64,000 nt of DNA, taken from Rhytidiadelphus loreus. Its lineage: Eukaryota > Streptophyta > Bryopsida > Hypnales > Hylocomiaceae. The position numbers and the translations under genes were made by a program. Below are positions 36,448 through 48,912 of the stretch, piece by piece; positions within the stretch are counted from its first letter, which is position 1; every line of letters begins with the position of its first letter. Where the stretch lies: positions 77,871,839 through 77,935,838 of the forward strand of contig OX344761.1 in NCBI GenBank assembly GCA_947034895.1, in the 5' to 3' direction. The notes under the pieces were generated by a model. It was not told where the DNA came from, ran no database searches, and saw only the letters and a program-made list of their open reading frames with translations.

Positions 36448-39400
36448 TTAATTTTAAGTCTTTTAATATAGAAGGCTTAGAAGACCAAAAGGTTCAAGAA
36501 GTCCAAATTTAACAAAAATGAGATAATGGACAACAAGTTGGATTACTCATAATGAACCCATACAGGACCAAAGAAGCTCTACAGACATTGAAGAACGATA
36601 CATGTTAAAAGTATTTGTACATATTAACCCATAAAGTAAGTTACCATTTTCCCTTCGGGAAACAATATGGATTTAGGACCGGGACTCGGAGTCTCAATAT
36701 ATTACATTATTTTTTTAAATTAATTTCTTGTTTTCTACATTGTACCCATAATATTATTAATATGTACATAGGAATCTGTGATTTATTCCATTCATATCTA
36801 TTTCATGAAAATTATGAACAATACTATTTTTTTAGGATTCTTTTCTCACCTCAATTTTTATATTTGGAAAAAAAAAGTTGTTCACATGGTCAAGTTTTCA
36901 AGCTCCAACAACCTCACAATAGACATTGGTGTATTTCAATTCTATCGTAAAACACAAACAATTTAGGATGTCCTACAATCTTGAATCTATTTTCTATTGG
37001 GGAAGCATGAGTCGCTGGCAAGTGACATCCTTAATTCCTTTTGCCTAAAATAAGGACTGACAAGGTGTGCTTGCGACTGCAAAATCGAATCCCATTGGAA
37101 AAATTCGAGGTTTGTCGTTGTATTAGTCAAGTACTGCCTTTGTCATGTCCAAATGAGGTCAAATTTTAGAACGAATTTTAGTAAACATAGTTAGTACTAT
37201 ACTAATTAATAATAATGAAATGAGGTGGCTTTGTGCTAAAACCTTGACTTCTGACACTATTAGAATATATAGTGTTCATATACAAGAATCTAGTAGTACT
37301 AATTTATGCTAATCCTATTTTTTACGTTGATAATTAGTTACAGGACCACAGTATAGTCCAATTGCCATTGGAAATGGAATTACATGTATTAATTAAATTG
37401 AGTACACCTTTAGCAAACTTTCAACTCTACATCTAGATTTTTTATTACATATAGATTTTTTATATATTGGACAGGCCTGGTTTGAGAAGCCAGCGAAACC
37501 AAAATTATGTAGTATTTCTTTCATGGCTAGAGAAAGAAGAGGAGCTCTTATTCCGTGTGTTTTTCAGAATTTTCGCAGTGACAGTGAAATTTGGCGATTT
37601 TATAAGCCAGAAGTGCATCTGTCGCTCATTACGCACATAGACTGTAGCTGTAAAGAATATAGGAACTACAATGAATGGATCAAATCCTAGAACTCCAAGT
37701 GTTCATGACGCTTTCTAAATCATGCAAAATACATCTCAATTCAATTTAACCCTCGAACGTTTGGATCCATCTCCAAAATTGGCTACTTGGGAAAAATCAT
37801 TATAAAGTACAATTTGGAAGAATATTTTGGACTTGATATACTAGTAAAAGTTGTAGATTATGAATTTTAGATTCCATCTGTGCGGTTAGATTCACCAATG
37901 CTACCATCGATATTTTTTTTTTAATTAAAAAAAAAAAATTCAAAATATCTTCTGAATTCAATTACAAGCAAACTATTATCATTTTTTGAGTAAAACTTGT
38001 TGGAATGTATTCCAGACGAGGTTCTCTTCATGTGGTGATTTTTTGAAACTTTTGTGTTCTTAAAATCTATGACCTCGGTCTTGCAAACTCAGTTTTGAAC
38101 TAAAATCAATGCAATTTTTGGCTTCATAAACTTTAACATTTATAATTTAAGAAAAAAATGAACTCTAGTAACACCAAATCCAACCATTAGATAGGACAAA
38201 AACTTGACGAAGTATCACCACAAATTAGATGACTTTCATCCAAACAGTGATGAGAAAGAAAACTAAATTTCAGTCTGTACATCGTACACAAAATGGACGT
38301 CGGAGCGCTCCAAGGTTAAAGTGGAAGCACCCAATATGACACCTGTACCTAATCCCTGTTCCTAGATGGACATCAAACCGTCCCTGGGCTTTTATTGAAT
38401 GGTCCTTGACAAGTGTCATAAAGTTTTCTCCTCTCTTCACTGTGATTGGGTAAGTGCTGAATTTGTCAGAATTCAGATTTGGGTCCACGTTCAGGACGGT
38501 TCCAGTGGTCTAGAGGACTGAAACTTTGAAAGTCCCAGAAACCTCTTCATTTTTTTGAACACCACGAAAATGTTAATTTCCTGAAATGTTGTCTCCAAAT
38601 ATGCTGAATTTTTTAAACTGTCAATTTGGGGTGCTTCCACCTTATTAGTTCCAACTTACAATTAAAAATTACTGCATCGCATTAACTACCTTTCACTTCC
38701 AGTGTGAGGTTGTCGTCCTCTTTCCTCGTCGTCGCATATTATCGGCGGTTTTAGGTTTTCTAGTGTCAAAGTGTATTCCTGCCTTTTTTTGGTAGACACA
38801 CAGAAGTTGCGAAGCAACCTTCAGCAGTTCTCCAGTGAAGTGTACGGTGATTTCTCAGCCTTCGCATTGGACCCGCCAACCTCTCCATTCCGTTTGCTCA
38901 GCTTCCTTCATCACCCTGGAAGTGAAAGGTGCTTTTCATTTCGATTGTTTTCCTCTTGAAAGGCTCGCTGTTTGATTTTCCATTTTAAATGGCCTCGTCT
39001 ATTTGCGCTTTATTGTGGTGAATTTCATGTCTTGCAGCTTTGCGCGTAGCAAGTTGGCCAATTCGAATTTGTGTTGCGGGTGGACCTCTACCGAATCGGA
39101 CCTTGATAATTGGAGGTACACTTCCATTGTTTTTCACTCCATGCATTTCATGTCGCGTCCGTGCATTGAGACCGATTAGGGTTTAGTCTTGGTACATGCG
39201 TAGAAGTCGTTCATTTAGAGGTCCATTGTTTGAATGATTCCTTGATTGCGCTTGCCTATAGCGTCTTCGCGCATTGCAATTCCCGAGTGATTGAATCGCA
39301 AATGGCTAGTACGTAGTGGACAGCTAAGATTTCCTTTTCGTAGAATTCTGAATTCTCGGAATCCGAATTCATGTGATGAGCGCAATTCCTTTTCGTGCTT

Positions 39401-39833
39401 CCCTTGAACTCATGATCAGTGTAGCCTAAGAATTGGATTCCTGCATTCACAATAGTTGAATTCATGCATACAAATAGTGTAGTTCCCCCGATTGTTTCTG
39501 AGCCTCATTGGAGCGTGCATCATCGACGTGTGAAGATGCTGTCTCGTAATCCAAAAACATTCCTGATAGTATAGTTCATTCACTTGTTATATATCTCGAA
39601 GCTGCACATGTGCTCATGACCATAGTGAATGACCAGAGTGGTTGGGCCCGGCATAGTTCAGCGGGGGTGCCCTGACGGGTTTCAATATTAGTATTCTCTT
39701 TCTCTTGGGGCGTCAGAATGGATCAGTGCGCCCGCTCTGAACCTTTTTGATGCCTCCAAAGTCGCGTTCGTTATTGGTGCTTTTTTCAATTCAGAGCAGG
39801 CGGCCTGAACTGAATCGTGAGGTCCACATTGTG
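36448..39833. other. Spacer 5' of the second array
   Basis: AT-rich to about 38250, then more balanced sequence from about 38250 to 39830. 38700-39120 has pyrimidine-rich stretches and could be transcribed leader sequence, but no coding exon is convincing. Single core variants occur at about 39716-39740 and 39781-39805, ahead of the regular array. Confidence 0.4.
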
Positions 39834-40530
39834 CCGGCAATGAGTTCAGGGTGGGCGCCCTAAACCTTTTTTTCGTAGACGTGGACTTAGTCAGTTTTCG
39901 GTCCAAAATAGGTTTAGAGCGCCCGCCTTGATTTGGATTTCCGTGGCCACGGACTCGACAATCTGTAAGGACCCAGTTCAGAGCGGGCGCCCTAAACCTA
40001 TTTTTCACCGACGTGGACTTAGTCAGTTTACGGTCCGATTCAGTTCAGAGCGCCCACCCTGATTTGGATTTCCGTGGCCACGGACTCGCCAATCTGTAAG
40101 GACCCAGTTCAGAGCGGGCGCCCTAAACCTATTTTTCGCAGACGTGGACTTAGTCAGTTTTCGGTCCGATTCAGTTCAGAGCGCCCACCCTAATTTGGAT
40201 TTCCGTGGCCACGGACTCGCCAATTTGTAAGGACCCAGTTCAGAGCGGGCGCCCTAAACCTATTTTTCGCAGACGTGGACTTAGTTAATTTTCGGTCCGA
40301 TTCAGTTCAGAGCGCCCACCCTGATTTGGATTTCCGTGGCCACGGTCTCGCCAATCTGTAAGGACCCAGTTCAGAGCGAGCGCCCTAAACCATTTTTCCG
40401 CAGACGTGGATTTAGTCACAATTCTGTTCGATTCAGTTCAGAGCGCCCGCTCTGATTTGGATTTCCCTGGCCACGGTCTCGCCCATCGGTAACCTGGATC
40501 CAGTTCAGAGAGGGCGCTCTGAACTGAATT
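39834..40530. repeat. 131-bp tandem array carrying the same palindromic core
   Basis: Five units with 131-bp period, marked by 'gtaaggacccagttcagag' at 39965, 40096, 40227 and 40358 and a diverged start at 40489. Each unit has two cores in opposite orientation: one like CAGAGCGGGCGCCCTAAACC and one like CAGAGCGCCCACCCTGATTT. The spacers ('gacgtggacttagtcagttt', 'ttccgtggccacgg') are unrelated to those of the 89-bp array, so only the core is shared. One more core follows at about 40632-40655. The array ends about 460 bp 5' of the predicted start of the DUF7869-type gene. Confidence 0.9.
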
Positions 40531-40992
40531 GGGGAGACCAAAGACCCGACAGCTTTTTTGGAAACAATTGTGAGTGGGCACTTCAAGCATTGATCCTGTT
40601 TATCTTGTGTGACACGACCGAGTCTAGTTTTGTTCAGGGCAGGCGCTCTGATCTGTCGAATTGGTTTATTTCTTCTTTGCATTGGCAGGCACCATAATTT
40701 TTTGGCCTGTACCCTTAACTGTGACATTCCACTCTGTAGTTATGTACATGAAACTTTTTTTTTTAACTTTGTCCTTCTGGAATACCGAGATTTGAATTGT
40801 TTCTTCAGGAGACTTGATTCGTGCCTATACGTCGTCTGATTTGCCTTCGCGTCTGGCAGCCACGCGTCGGCAATTACTTCGTACAAGCTGTGCCAATTCT
40901 TTGACATTTCATTCTATGACCGCGACCATCCTGTCAACAGCCCTGAGTATATCTTCCACGCGATTCCACTTCAAGAGTCTTCGTTGTGGCGT

Positions 40993-43900
40993 ATGACTTC
41001 TTCTAGCGAATCCGACGGCGACGAGGTGCAGCATTTTTCTATCGAGCCCATCTTGATTTTTCTGTCGTTCGCAAGTCTTCGTTTCGTTTCGCTTACATCG
41101 TGCAAATGTCATTCGTGAATCCTTCGACGCTCAGGGTTTCGAAGAATGTAAAGAGGAGGATGTGGACTTGGAGGCAGTTGCCGCGGAGGACGAGGACACT
41201 AGTCCCATTCCAGATTGCGAAGGCATTGCCCGCGACGGATGGTCTGGTAAGGCCCTACTCGCACGACACGCGGACGGCTCGGACTTCGCAGAAGTGATCA
41301 TCATCACTGCCGACCCAAACGCTTGCATTGATGGGAGGAACAGATTGGGTAAGGACGACGTGGGCATTATTGTACTGGAAGTTCGGAATGGGGACCCCAA
41401 TGCTGGGGACATGTGTCTGCGTTGGCCTATGCGCCAAGTGTTTTATCACGGGCGAAATGGGTATGTTAGTATGTACGACCATGCTCGTAAACGAGTTGCT
41501 ATGGATGAAGAGCTACAGGGAAATCGGAAAAGGACAGGCGTTCGAAAGTACCGCTACGATAGAAGAACCCGTGCTGCCGCATTGGTGGATCGGAGGACAC
41601 AGATGGTGTCGTATGAATCTATCGCAAAGGTTTTCACTGAACTGTGCTGCGACATGGAGTGCATTCGGAAGTTTCGTCCTTCGACGATCCGTATGCTTCG
41701 CACGGAAATGCACATGCAGTCATTTAAAGTCAAGTCTAGCAAAAATCTGGACGTGCACAGAGCGTTTCATGAAGAAGTTAGAAGGGGGAAGAAGCTTGTC
41801 ACCGTGGAGGGCATAGACATTTGTCTACGTGCTTGGCGGATTCTTCACAACATCCCTCTCCGCACGTTTGAAAGATACAAGGCTAGGGCAGATTTCGGTG
41901 TCAGAGGTGGTCCTCATGGCAACCTGAAGAGGACGAAATTGAGGAGTGCAACTGTTCAGGGCATCGAGACTTTGCGCTCATTACTAGAAGCAGCGGCCGA
42001 CCACATGCCCCATTTGTCTCGCACGTTGCCTACTGGCGAAAGGGTGGGCTTAAAAGTTCTTCCGGCGGGTACGGAATGGAAGCAGTTCTTGGCGAGTGTG
42101 AATGAGGTAGGAATGGGACATGCACTCGGCATCACACATGGGTTTCCATTGAGTATGAAAGACAGCTCTCGGTCACTTGCTATCGATCAAATGATAGAAG
42201 AATGTATGGTCCGTTCATGTCTATTGAAAGTAGGGACCTAGAACCGTCGAAGTGTAAAGAACTCCTGAAGTAATTCATAGAGATTTTGGGAAATATGTAA
42301 CTCCCTGTGTTACATTTTCCATCCATTTCTCTGAAAAGGAATAATGTGGGAACATATTTCAGGCACAAGTCACTTACTTTACTGGTTGTCTGGTCGGCTT
42401 TGTTTGCAGGCGAACGAGGAACTCGGACTGTCCCCTTTGTCGCAATCATGCTTTAGTAAAATACGTACAAAACATTTTCCGGAATACGTCATCAAAGGAA
42501 GAGGTGACTCGTTTGCGAGATGTAGCATTTGCGACAACTTGAAACAATTGAGGGCATCTTTTGCACCTGGGTCAGAGGACTATGGTCGCATCCAAAGGCG
42601 TTTTGAGAAGCACTTGTTCTTGCAGGAAGCGTGTCGGCATGCCTACTACCGCAGTAGGCAGTTGTCTAGATTACGACCGAAGCAACTGCTATCCATCATG
42701 CACGACAAGATGGACCATTCAAAAACAGCATGTCCCGCATTGGCGAGGAAAACAAAGGCACTAGATGGATTCATGAAGTTACCCGTGAAGGTGTCAGGAA
42801 TTTTTGCACACGGACACGGGGATGGCAAGTACGCACACTACAATTTGGATGTCTTTAAAAGCAACAGCAACTTCACAGTGGGATCGGTGGCGAAGTTGTT
42901 GCGAGATTTGGAGGACCCTCCTGCAAAGTCTTCACGATCATTGTTTCGCGGATCCGGTAGCACGCAATTGTATCGGGCGTTGCTGAATGGTAGCGATATC
43001 TGTGTGGATGCGTTGGGAGAGATTCCGTTTCCACCTATCGAATCCACACCATTGCCACCGGTGTTACACATTCAAATGGACAACTCCTGGAGGGAAAACA
43101 AGAACAGATACGTCTTTTGTTTTTGGTCCCTCTTGGTGGCTAGGCGGATTGTAAAAGAAGTGGTGGTATCCTTCATGATTGTGGGACACACGCACGACGA
43201 TATGGATGCGTCATTTGGTCGGTGGAGTCAACAACTCCGCGAAAAGGACCATCCTACTTTGCCGTCGTTGATGGAGTCGTACATGAAAATGGAGCAAGTT
43301 CCTTTCATTCCCCACCTGGTAGAAGAAGTGCCTGATTTCAAAGCTTACGTCAAACCGTTTATTGGGATGAAGAAGCAGCAACTCGTGGGCCACTCCAACG
43401 GAAGGCAATACAAATTCTTCATGGATGACAAGGGCTGGCCAATCATGCAATACAAACTGGCATGTACAGACATCCCGTGGTTGCCCAAAGCGGGCTTGAA
43501 GTTATGGAAGGAAGATGCAGAGCACAAACCGATCCTTCCCCAAGGTGATCCGCCGTGCGTAGCTCCAAAGAAAATGACCAATGAAGCAGAGATTTTGCGT
43601 GGACTCGATGGATACATCCAACATTGGACGGACATATCTCAAGACGACGCTCCACTGGAGTACAAGGCCCGACTTGCACACTTGATCACGTACTGGACCG
43701 GAGTGAGAAATGCCTTGGGCAGTGGCGCCGAAGAAGATCTTCCTCAATCCAATGAATTGAGGTATGGATTTTGGCCTCGAACTCGACAACCCGGGGATCT
43801 TACGACGGATTTAATGCAAGATGGAAGAACGCGGGAGGAGGTCGACATGGATGATCCTTACATTGGCACTCTGGAGGGGAGGCCACCACCAGCATACAAC

Positions 43901-44095
43901 GTGGTCACCGATGTCCGCGAGGGGTTCTACCTCTTTGTGAGGCCCGGATTGGATTGTGAAGAGCCCGTGTGGCTTGCTAGGGCAATTGAAAATCCGCAAT
44001 TTGATCCAACGGCGGAGCACTTTCGTGAAGTTTTGGTGCAATGGCACACCCCATGCGGAGCATCGAAGGACCCTCAACGATTGTACGCAGGCTAG
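40993..44095 (+). CDS. DUF7869-type protein, transposase-like, with in-frame TAG near the end
   Basis: Three predicted exons: 40993-41025 (MTSSSESDGDE), 41135-42229 and 42410-44095, all with GT-AG borders in phase 0, giving about 937 aa. The start is inferred: the reading frame before exon 2 has no ATG, and a short acidic first exon fits well. Features are an RTFERYK segment followed by GPHGNLKR; ARCSICDNLKQL and EACRHAYYRSRQL in a Cys/His-containing region; then DKMDHSK, FAHGHGDGKYAHYNLD, HIQMDNSWRENKNRYVF and the hallmark GHTHDDMDASFGR. These match proteins annotated DUF7869, which expand hugely in some plant genomes and are thought to be transposon-derived. The acidic residues in MDN...EN and HTHDD could be catalytic; that is inference. 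TAG at 44093-44095 is followed by 64 more in-frame coding-like codons. Confidence 0.75.
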
Positions 44096-44290
44096 GACAC
44101 GAAGACCAATTTCAGATGGAGGGTTGATCGTACGGCCGAGAAGGCTGACTACATTTCTACGGACAGTATAATGGCATCGTGGAAACCAAAGAAGAATGAT
44201 GGGAACAGTTTCATTGCCCCCCGTCAGCAAGTGCAATTTGTAGTGGATCATTTACGTCGAATTGCAGAGGACGAACAGCGAGGCTCTTGA
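44093..44290 (+). pseudogene. Coding-like tail of the DUF7869 gene beyond the TAG
   Basis: After TAG (44093-44095) the same frame stays open for 64 codons to TGA at 44288-44290. It begins DTKTNFRWRVDRTAEK and includes SIMASWKPKKNDG and a helical end VDHLRRIAEDEQ. Composition and order fit the usual C-terminus of this family. The TAG is therefore best read as a nonsense change, most simply CAG to TAG, although readthrough cannot be excluded from sequence alone. Confidence 0.65.
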
Positions 44291-45050
44291 TTTTTTTTAG
44301 GGCGGAGGGCTCTTGGTAAAAAAAATTTTGTTGCTTACAATGCTCCCGTGCACTGTAGAAGTCAGTAGAGTGGCAGAAGATGCAAGAAATGGTGCTCATT
44401 TGCATGTTCATCGACATTTGTACCCTCCAATTTTATTAAAGTCCAAAAAATCAAGTTCCCGCACATGCCTCGTTTATTCTTCCAGGCCCTACTCCAAATT
44501 CAATCTTTGCGGTCCTCACGATCCTCAACAATGCAAATCTAAAGATTTTCTAAAACTTCTGCACATCATGACTCCTAACCAAAATGTAATCCAATGTTTG
44601 CTTTCCTTCCATTCTAGAGGTCGACATCTCTCGTGCCCACACTAGGAAATATCATGCAAAACTCGGACAACTATATAAAATTCAAGGCACTTTCTTCCTT
44701 ACAAGTCCTACAAAGAAATCCACACCCCTCTGTTTCAAAAATCGCACTTCGCCAAACTTCCATGTACAAATGGCACATGGAATACCGCCATTTTAACGAA
44801 ATTGCCCATGTAATTGGAAACTTATAAAAGAAATGTCGTTGTAGAAATTGTAGGATATTACTTGATATAAGAAAGATTCTATATATTCAATCAATCAATT
44901 AAATTATTATAAGACAATACGTGACAAGCTAATTACACAACCTAGCAAATGGCCTCCCCAGCATTCAAACTCGACCTCTTTGGATATTTCTCCAATAGGC
45001 AAAAATACTACACCTACAAAGTCCCTCCGGGTATCTACCAAAGTGTAATA
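44291..45050. other. Spacer, no gene seen
   Basis: Becomes AT-rich from about 44300. No palindromic core is present on this side of the DUF7869-type gene. No supported ORF. Confidence 0.5.
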
Positions 45051-45424
45051 GGGGTAGTCACGCCTTCTTCACTACAAACCCATTGTTTGGGGAATGGGGA
45101 TGTGGCGGCTCCCCATTGGCTCTTTGTGGAAGAATATACTTCTATGGAAAAATCTTCTTCATGTCCATTATTCACCTCTGGAGGTGAATAATAGACGTGA
45201 AGAAGATTTTTCCATAGAAGTATATTCTCTTACACTCCTTGTGCTCCTAAATTTCACCCCTTTGCTATCACCACTTTTCCATTATTCGTTTTCATCTTCT
45301 ACACACCACAAAAAGGGTGTCACACCTTCTTCACTCATAATTGTTCCCGATTGGTTCCCCTTTTCTCTCACCAACTTTTCATTTTTCATAAAAGATTGTT
45401 TGGTGAAGAAAGTGTGACTACTTC
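45051..45424. mobile_element. MITE-like element with terminal and internal inverted repeats
   Basis: 374 bp. The ends GGGGTAGTCACGCCTTCTTC and the inverse of the right end, GAAGTAGTCACACTTTCTTC, are terminal inverted repeats. TAATA flanks both sides (45046-45050 and 45425-45429). Inside, 45130-45178 and 45181-45228 form a near-perfect hairpin with arms of about 48 bp and a 2-base loop. A second copy of the terminal motif at about 45314-45332 suggests nesting or internal duplication. No ORF of its own. Confidence 0.8.
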
Positions 45425-45740
45425 TAATACCTTCCTACTATTCCTAGCATAGGAAGGACCATTGTATAGTTAGAACACTGATGCACCTAAGCACATTGGG
45501 TGGGACCTCAACTACTCCTATCATAGACCTTCATGTAAATCCATACCCTACCATTACTCAAACTCCCAACTTGAACCAAAACCTCAGGCTTGTCAAAAAT
45601 TGACCTGGCCACTCAACAATTGAGGACCTTCTTGTTGACACAAGATGGTGGATTCAAAAGGATCTAGTTGTTAGGCTTCATCTGAACATAGCAACGCGCT
45701 AAAAAACAACAAAATGTGGGAGCAAGGGAGCAAGGGGAGT

Positions 45741-45965
45741 GCTAGCATGTGAACATAGAATCTATGAGCCCATGAATCTATGAGTCTATATTATAGACAC
45801 CTTCTATGGTTGTGTTATAGGTATCTATGTTATAGACTCTTTCCATGGCATAACATACCTATGCTATAGGTACATATGTTATAAACACCTTCAAATGGTT
45901 GAAGATACATACCTACAACTAGGTTCAAGGCTTGTAGGCTCACATCTCCCCGCTCACATGCTAGT
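45741..45965 (+). mobile_element. Short element with CTAGCATGTGA-type inverted ends
   Basis: Starts GCTAGCATGTGAAC and ends GCTCACATGCTAG, so the termini are inverted. The inside is rich in 'tatgttatag' motifs. A diverged copy lies in reverse orientation at 55936-56132. No ORF. Confidence 0.6.
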
Positions 45966-47616
45966 ATTGTTGCTACTTCAAATTAAAATTATATTGGTCA
46001 TATACTTGTAACTCCAAGTTTAAGCAAGGGACCAAAGGGATTTTTTCAAGGCTTAATTTATTGAATGTTTTTGGTCATTACTTTTCTTGCTAATGTTTTT
46101 TTTTGGCAAAAGTAAAACAATTGGACAATGCTTGGAAATCACTAATGTAAAAATTAAAAATCTCACGTGAGACACTATAGAGTGGGATTTATATTTTGGA
46201 TCTACAGATTGTACTTTACATAGATATAGGCATGATAGGATAGGTGAGTATTGTTTATCCTTTAGAGGACAATTGTCCCCCGAATGGACATTTGTAAATT
46301 CAAGCAAGTCACCTTCAAGTCAATTTTGAATGGATATTTTCAAAAATTTGGCACAAGATGTAGACATGTACCTTGTGCTGTGAGAATAAAAAGTAAATTA
46401 TGATAAGGTGTTTGGATCAAAACTTATGGTATCTAAAATGATTAGGCCAATCTATGCAATTTCAACATCTTTGGGGCAATTTTTGGTAGACCCCTCATCT
46501 ACTTTTGGAATTTGGCATTTATGTAACTAATGTAATATGTCATGATATTTCTACAAAAAATAATTATTTTAGCTCTAAAATCAAAGTCCAAGAGGAGTCA
46601 AACTTTGTTAACTTGAAGGGTAATTTTGAAAATAATCATTTTCATCTAACTTCAAACTCTATAATCTTGCAATCCATGTTGTCTAAGATTTTTTTTTAAT
46701 TTTCACATATTCTTATTTTTTTAATTCATATTTTCATTGTTAAAATTTCAAAAAATCAAATTCCCCAATGCACAAGAAATCATCAAAAAAATACAGCCAA
46801 TGTATAGCTTGACCTCTTCATATTATAGGACTATTTAGAATATGACAAAACTTTTATTTGTTTTTGAAATTTTGCATGAGTATACCTAACAAGTTGTATT
46901 ATTTAATGGTGTATAGTTTTGATTAAGAACTTAGCAAAAATCTCACTTCAAAAGGGCTTAAAGTTTGTTGTCCCTATTTGGCAAGTTTTGGAAAAAACAA
47001 CTTTCAATCATTTAAAACCTAATAATCTTGCAATCCACCCATTCAAATGGGATGATTACTTTTTCACATTGCCCTTATAGTCTACTACACTTCTCTATGG
47101 TTGGATTTCAAAAGAAGGTTTTAATTTTAAAATTTCGTCAATGCACCAAAAATTGGCAAAATTTGATAGTTCACTTGAAAAACACCCTTTGTCCTCTAGG
47201 AATTACAAATCTATATAAATAAAATAAATTTTGATAAATATTTGATTGCAGATATTTAGTATTTCTACTTTAATATACCATAAATGTATGCGGGCATGGA
47301 AATAAAAATTTAGGTTGTTTATTTGTAGATATGAACTATGATGAGATGTAAACATTGGCATTCAATAATGGATGAAACATTGCATTGCCTAGATGAAAAG
47401 TATTGATTTTAACCAATGGTTTGTTTATCATCCTTTATAATGTTTGAATTTTTACTTAGTAGTGTGCATGGTATGGTGTTAACAAATATTTGTCTATTAC
47501 TATAAATCCTATGTCAATCGTATATATTTTTACTAATGTATTGAATGGTTCTATCTATAGCTCATTCTTTATAAAGACGTGTTTTATTTTTCTTGCATTT
47601 TGACAAGTGTTTAACC
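45966..47616. other. AT-rich spacer
   Basis: No gene seen. Scattered stretches ('ataatcttgcaatcca') resemble the interiors of the TTAA elements but have no clear borders. Confidence 0.5.
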
Positions 47617-48727
47617 CTGGAGCACTCCAACTTCCATAATTTAGACAATGTACAAAATGGATGAGCCATTGTTGACAAGGAATTTTGTTTTTTTATTCAT
47701 CCATTTTTGTGATAGTTTGCAAGTGGATTTTGCGTTTGCTCGTGATGATGACAAATGCATTCGGACAAGCAATACTTTTGTAGAAAATGATGAAGTGAAA
47801 CATATTTGATTTTGGGACAAATTTGGAAATGCCCAATAGGAAGTTCGGGCTCAAATGACATTTGTGTGGTCCGAAAATTACAATTGGGTTGTAGGTTTCA
47901 GGCAACGCTGTAGGGCTTTAGTCGCCATTATTTAAATGAATGCTAGTTAGTAAAAAATGGAAAAACTCAACCTTCTTCATTCTCTATGACGTCGTGCATA
48001 ATAACAACTAGTGGTAAATGAAGGGCAAATATCACTTAGACAAGATGTTTGAGTTTTGTAATTCAAAATATTGAAATAAGAAGTATGTATCATACTTCAT
48101 TTTGGAATGTGCAAAGTCCAATGTGTACAAGCTTTTGATGTCATCATGACCCAAGTATGTGTAGCCTACCATTATCTAATGTGGATAGTAATATTTTACT
48201 GCATTGACTCATTTACATTATTGCAATCATGAATTCGGGCATCCAGGTGAAGCACTTGTTTCTTCCTACCTAGGCAAGTTGTAGAAGATAGGATATGCTA
48301 AAGGAAAATGCAAGTTTTCGCTTCTCACTTGAGAGACCTTTGTCATTGCAAGGTCCACATTGTCAATGACATTGTCGAACTCCATCAAGAAATTCTATGG
48401 TCTCAATCTTCGGATCACTCTCTCTGCATTGAGTATTTTTTGTAATTTTTTGAGTAGGGGGGCAGTAGCTGTGACTTCATTTCCTTAGTCAAAAGCCCCT
48501 ACACGTCTAAGTCAACACCATTGTCACCATGGTCAAACCTCTTGATCTCCACATCCTTCATTGTTTCATGCGATCTAACTTCATAATGCAACAAATGCTT
48601 TCTCCAATCTCCAAATCCTACAATTACTTTTAATGTATACAATGATGATTTTTCTACAATGTTCCTACAAATTCCCACTCAATTTACACTTCTTTATACT
48701 TCACCGATGAGTTTGGTCCTTCTAGGG
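47617..48727. mobile_element. TTAA-flanked element, copy F
   Basis: 1111 bp between TTAA at 47613-47616 and TTAA at 48728-48731. Ends are CCCTGGAGCACTCC and GTCCTTCTAGGG. The interior is unlike copies A, C and D. No transposase ORF. The match of termini and target site is the only evidence, so confidence is moderate. Confidence 0.4.
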
Positions 48728-48912
48728 TTAAAAAAATGGATTTGTAAATATATGTACAGTTAATTTTCATCATAGAGTACTTACAAGGTGAATTTAATTC
48801 TTGGGGAAAAAATATAGCCCTCCTAAAATACTCTTGTCATTCAAGAAGGTGCCTTAGATTTTAATAAGTAATGTGCTTGAAAGACAATAACCAATGATTT
48901 CAAACTCATTAC

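Noticed and set aside
44093..44095. Programmed readthrough of the TAG as in some viral genes
   Set aside because: The bases after TAG (GAC) do not match the known leaky CARYYA context. A nonsense change is simpler.
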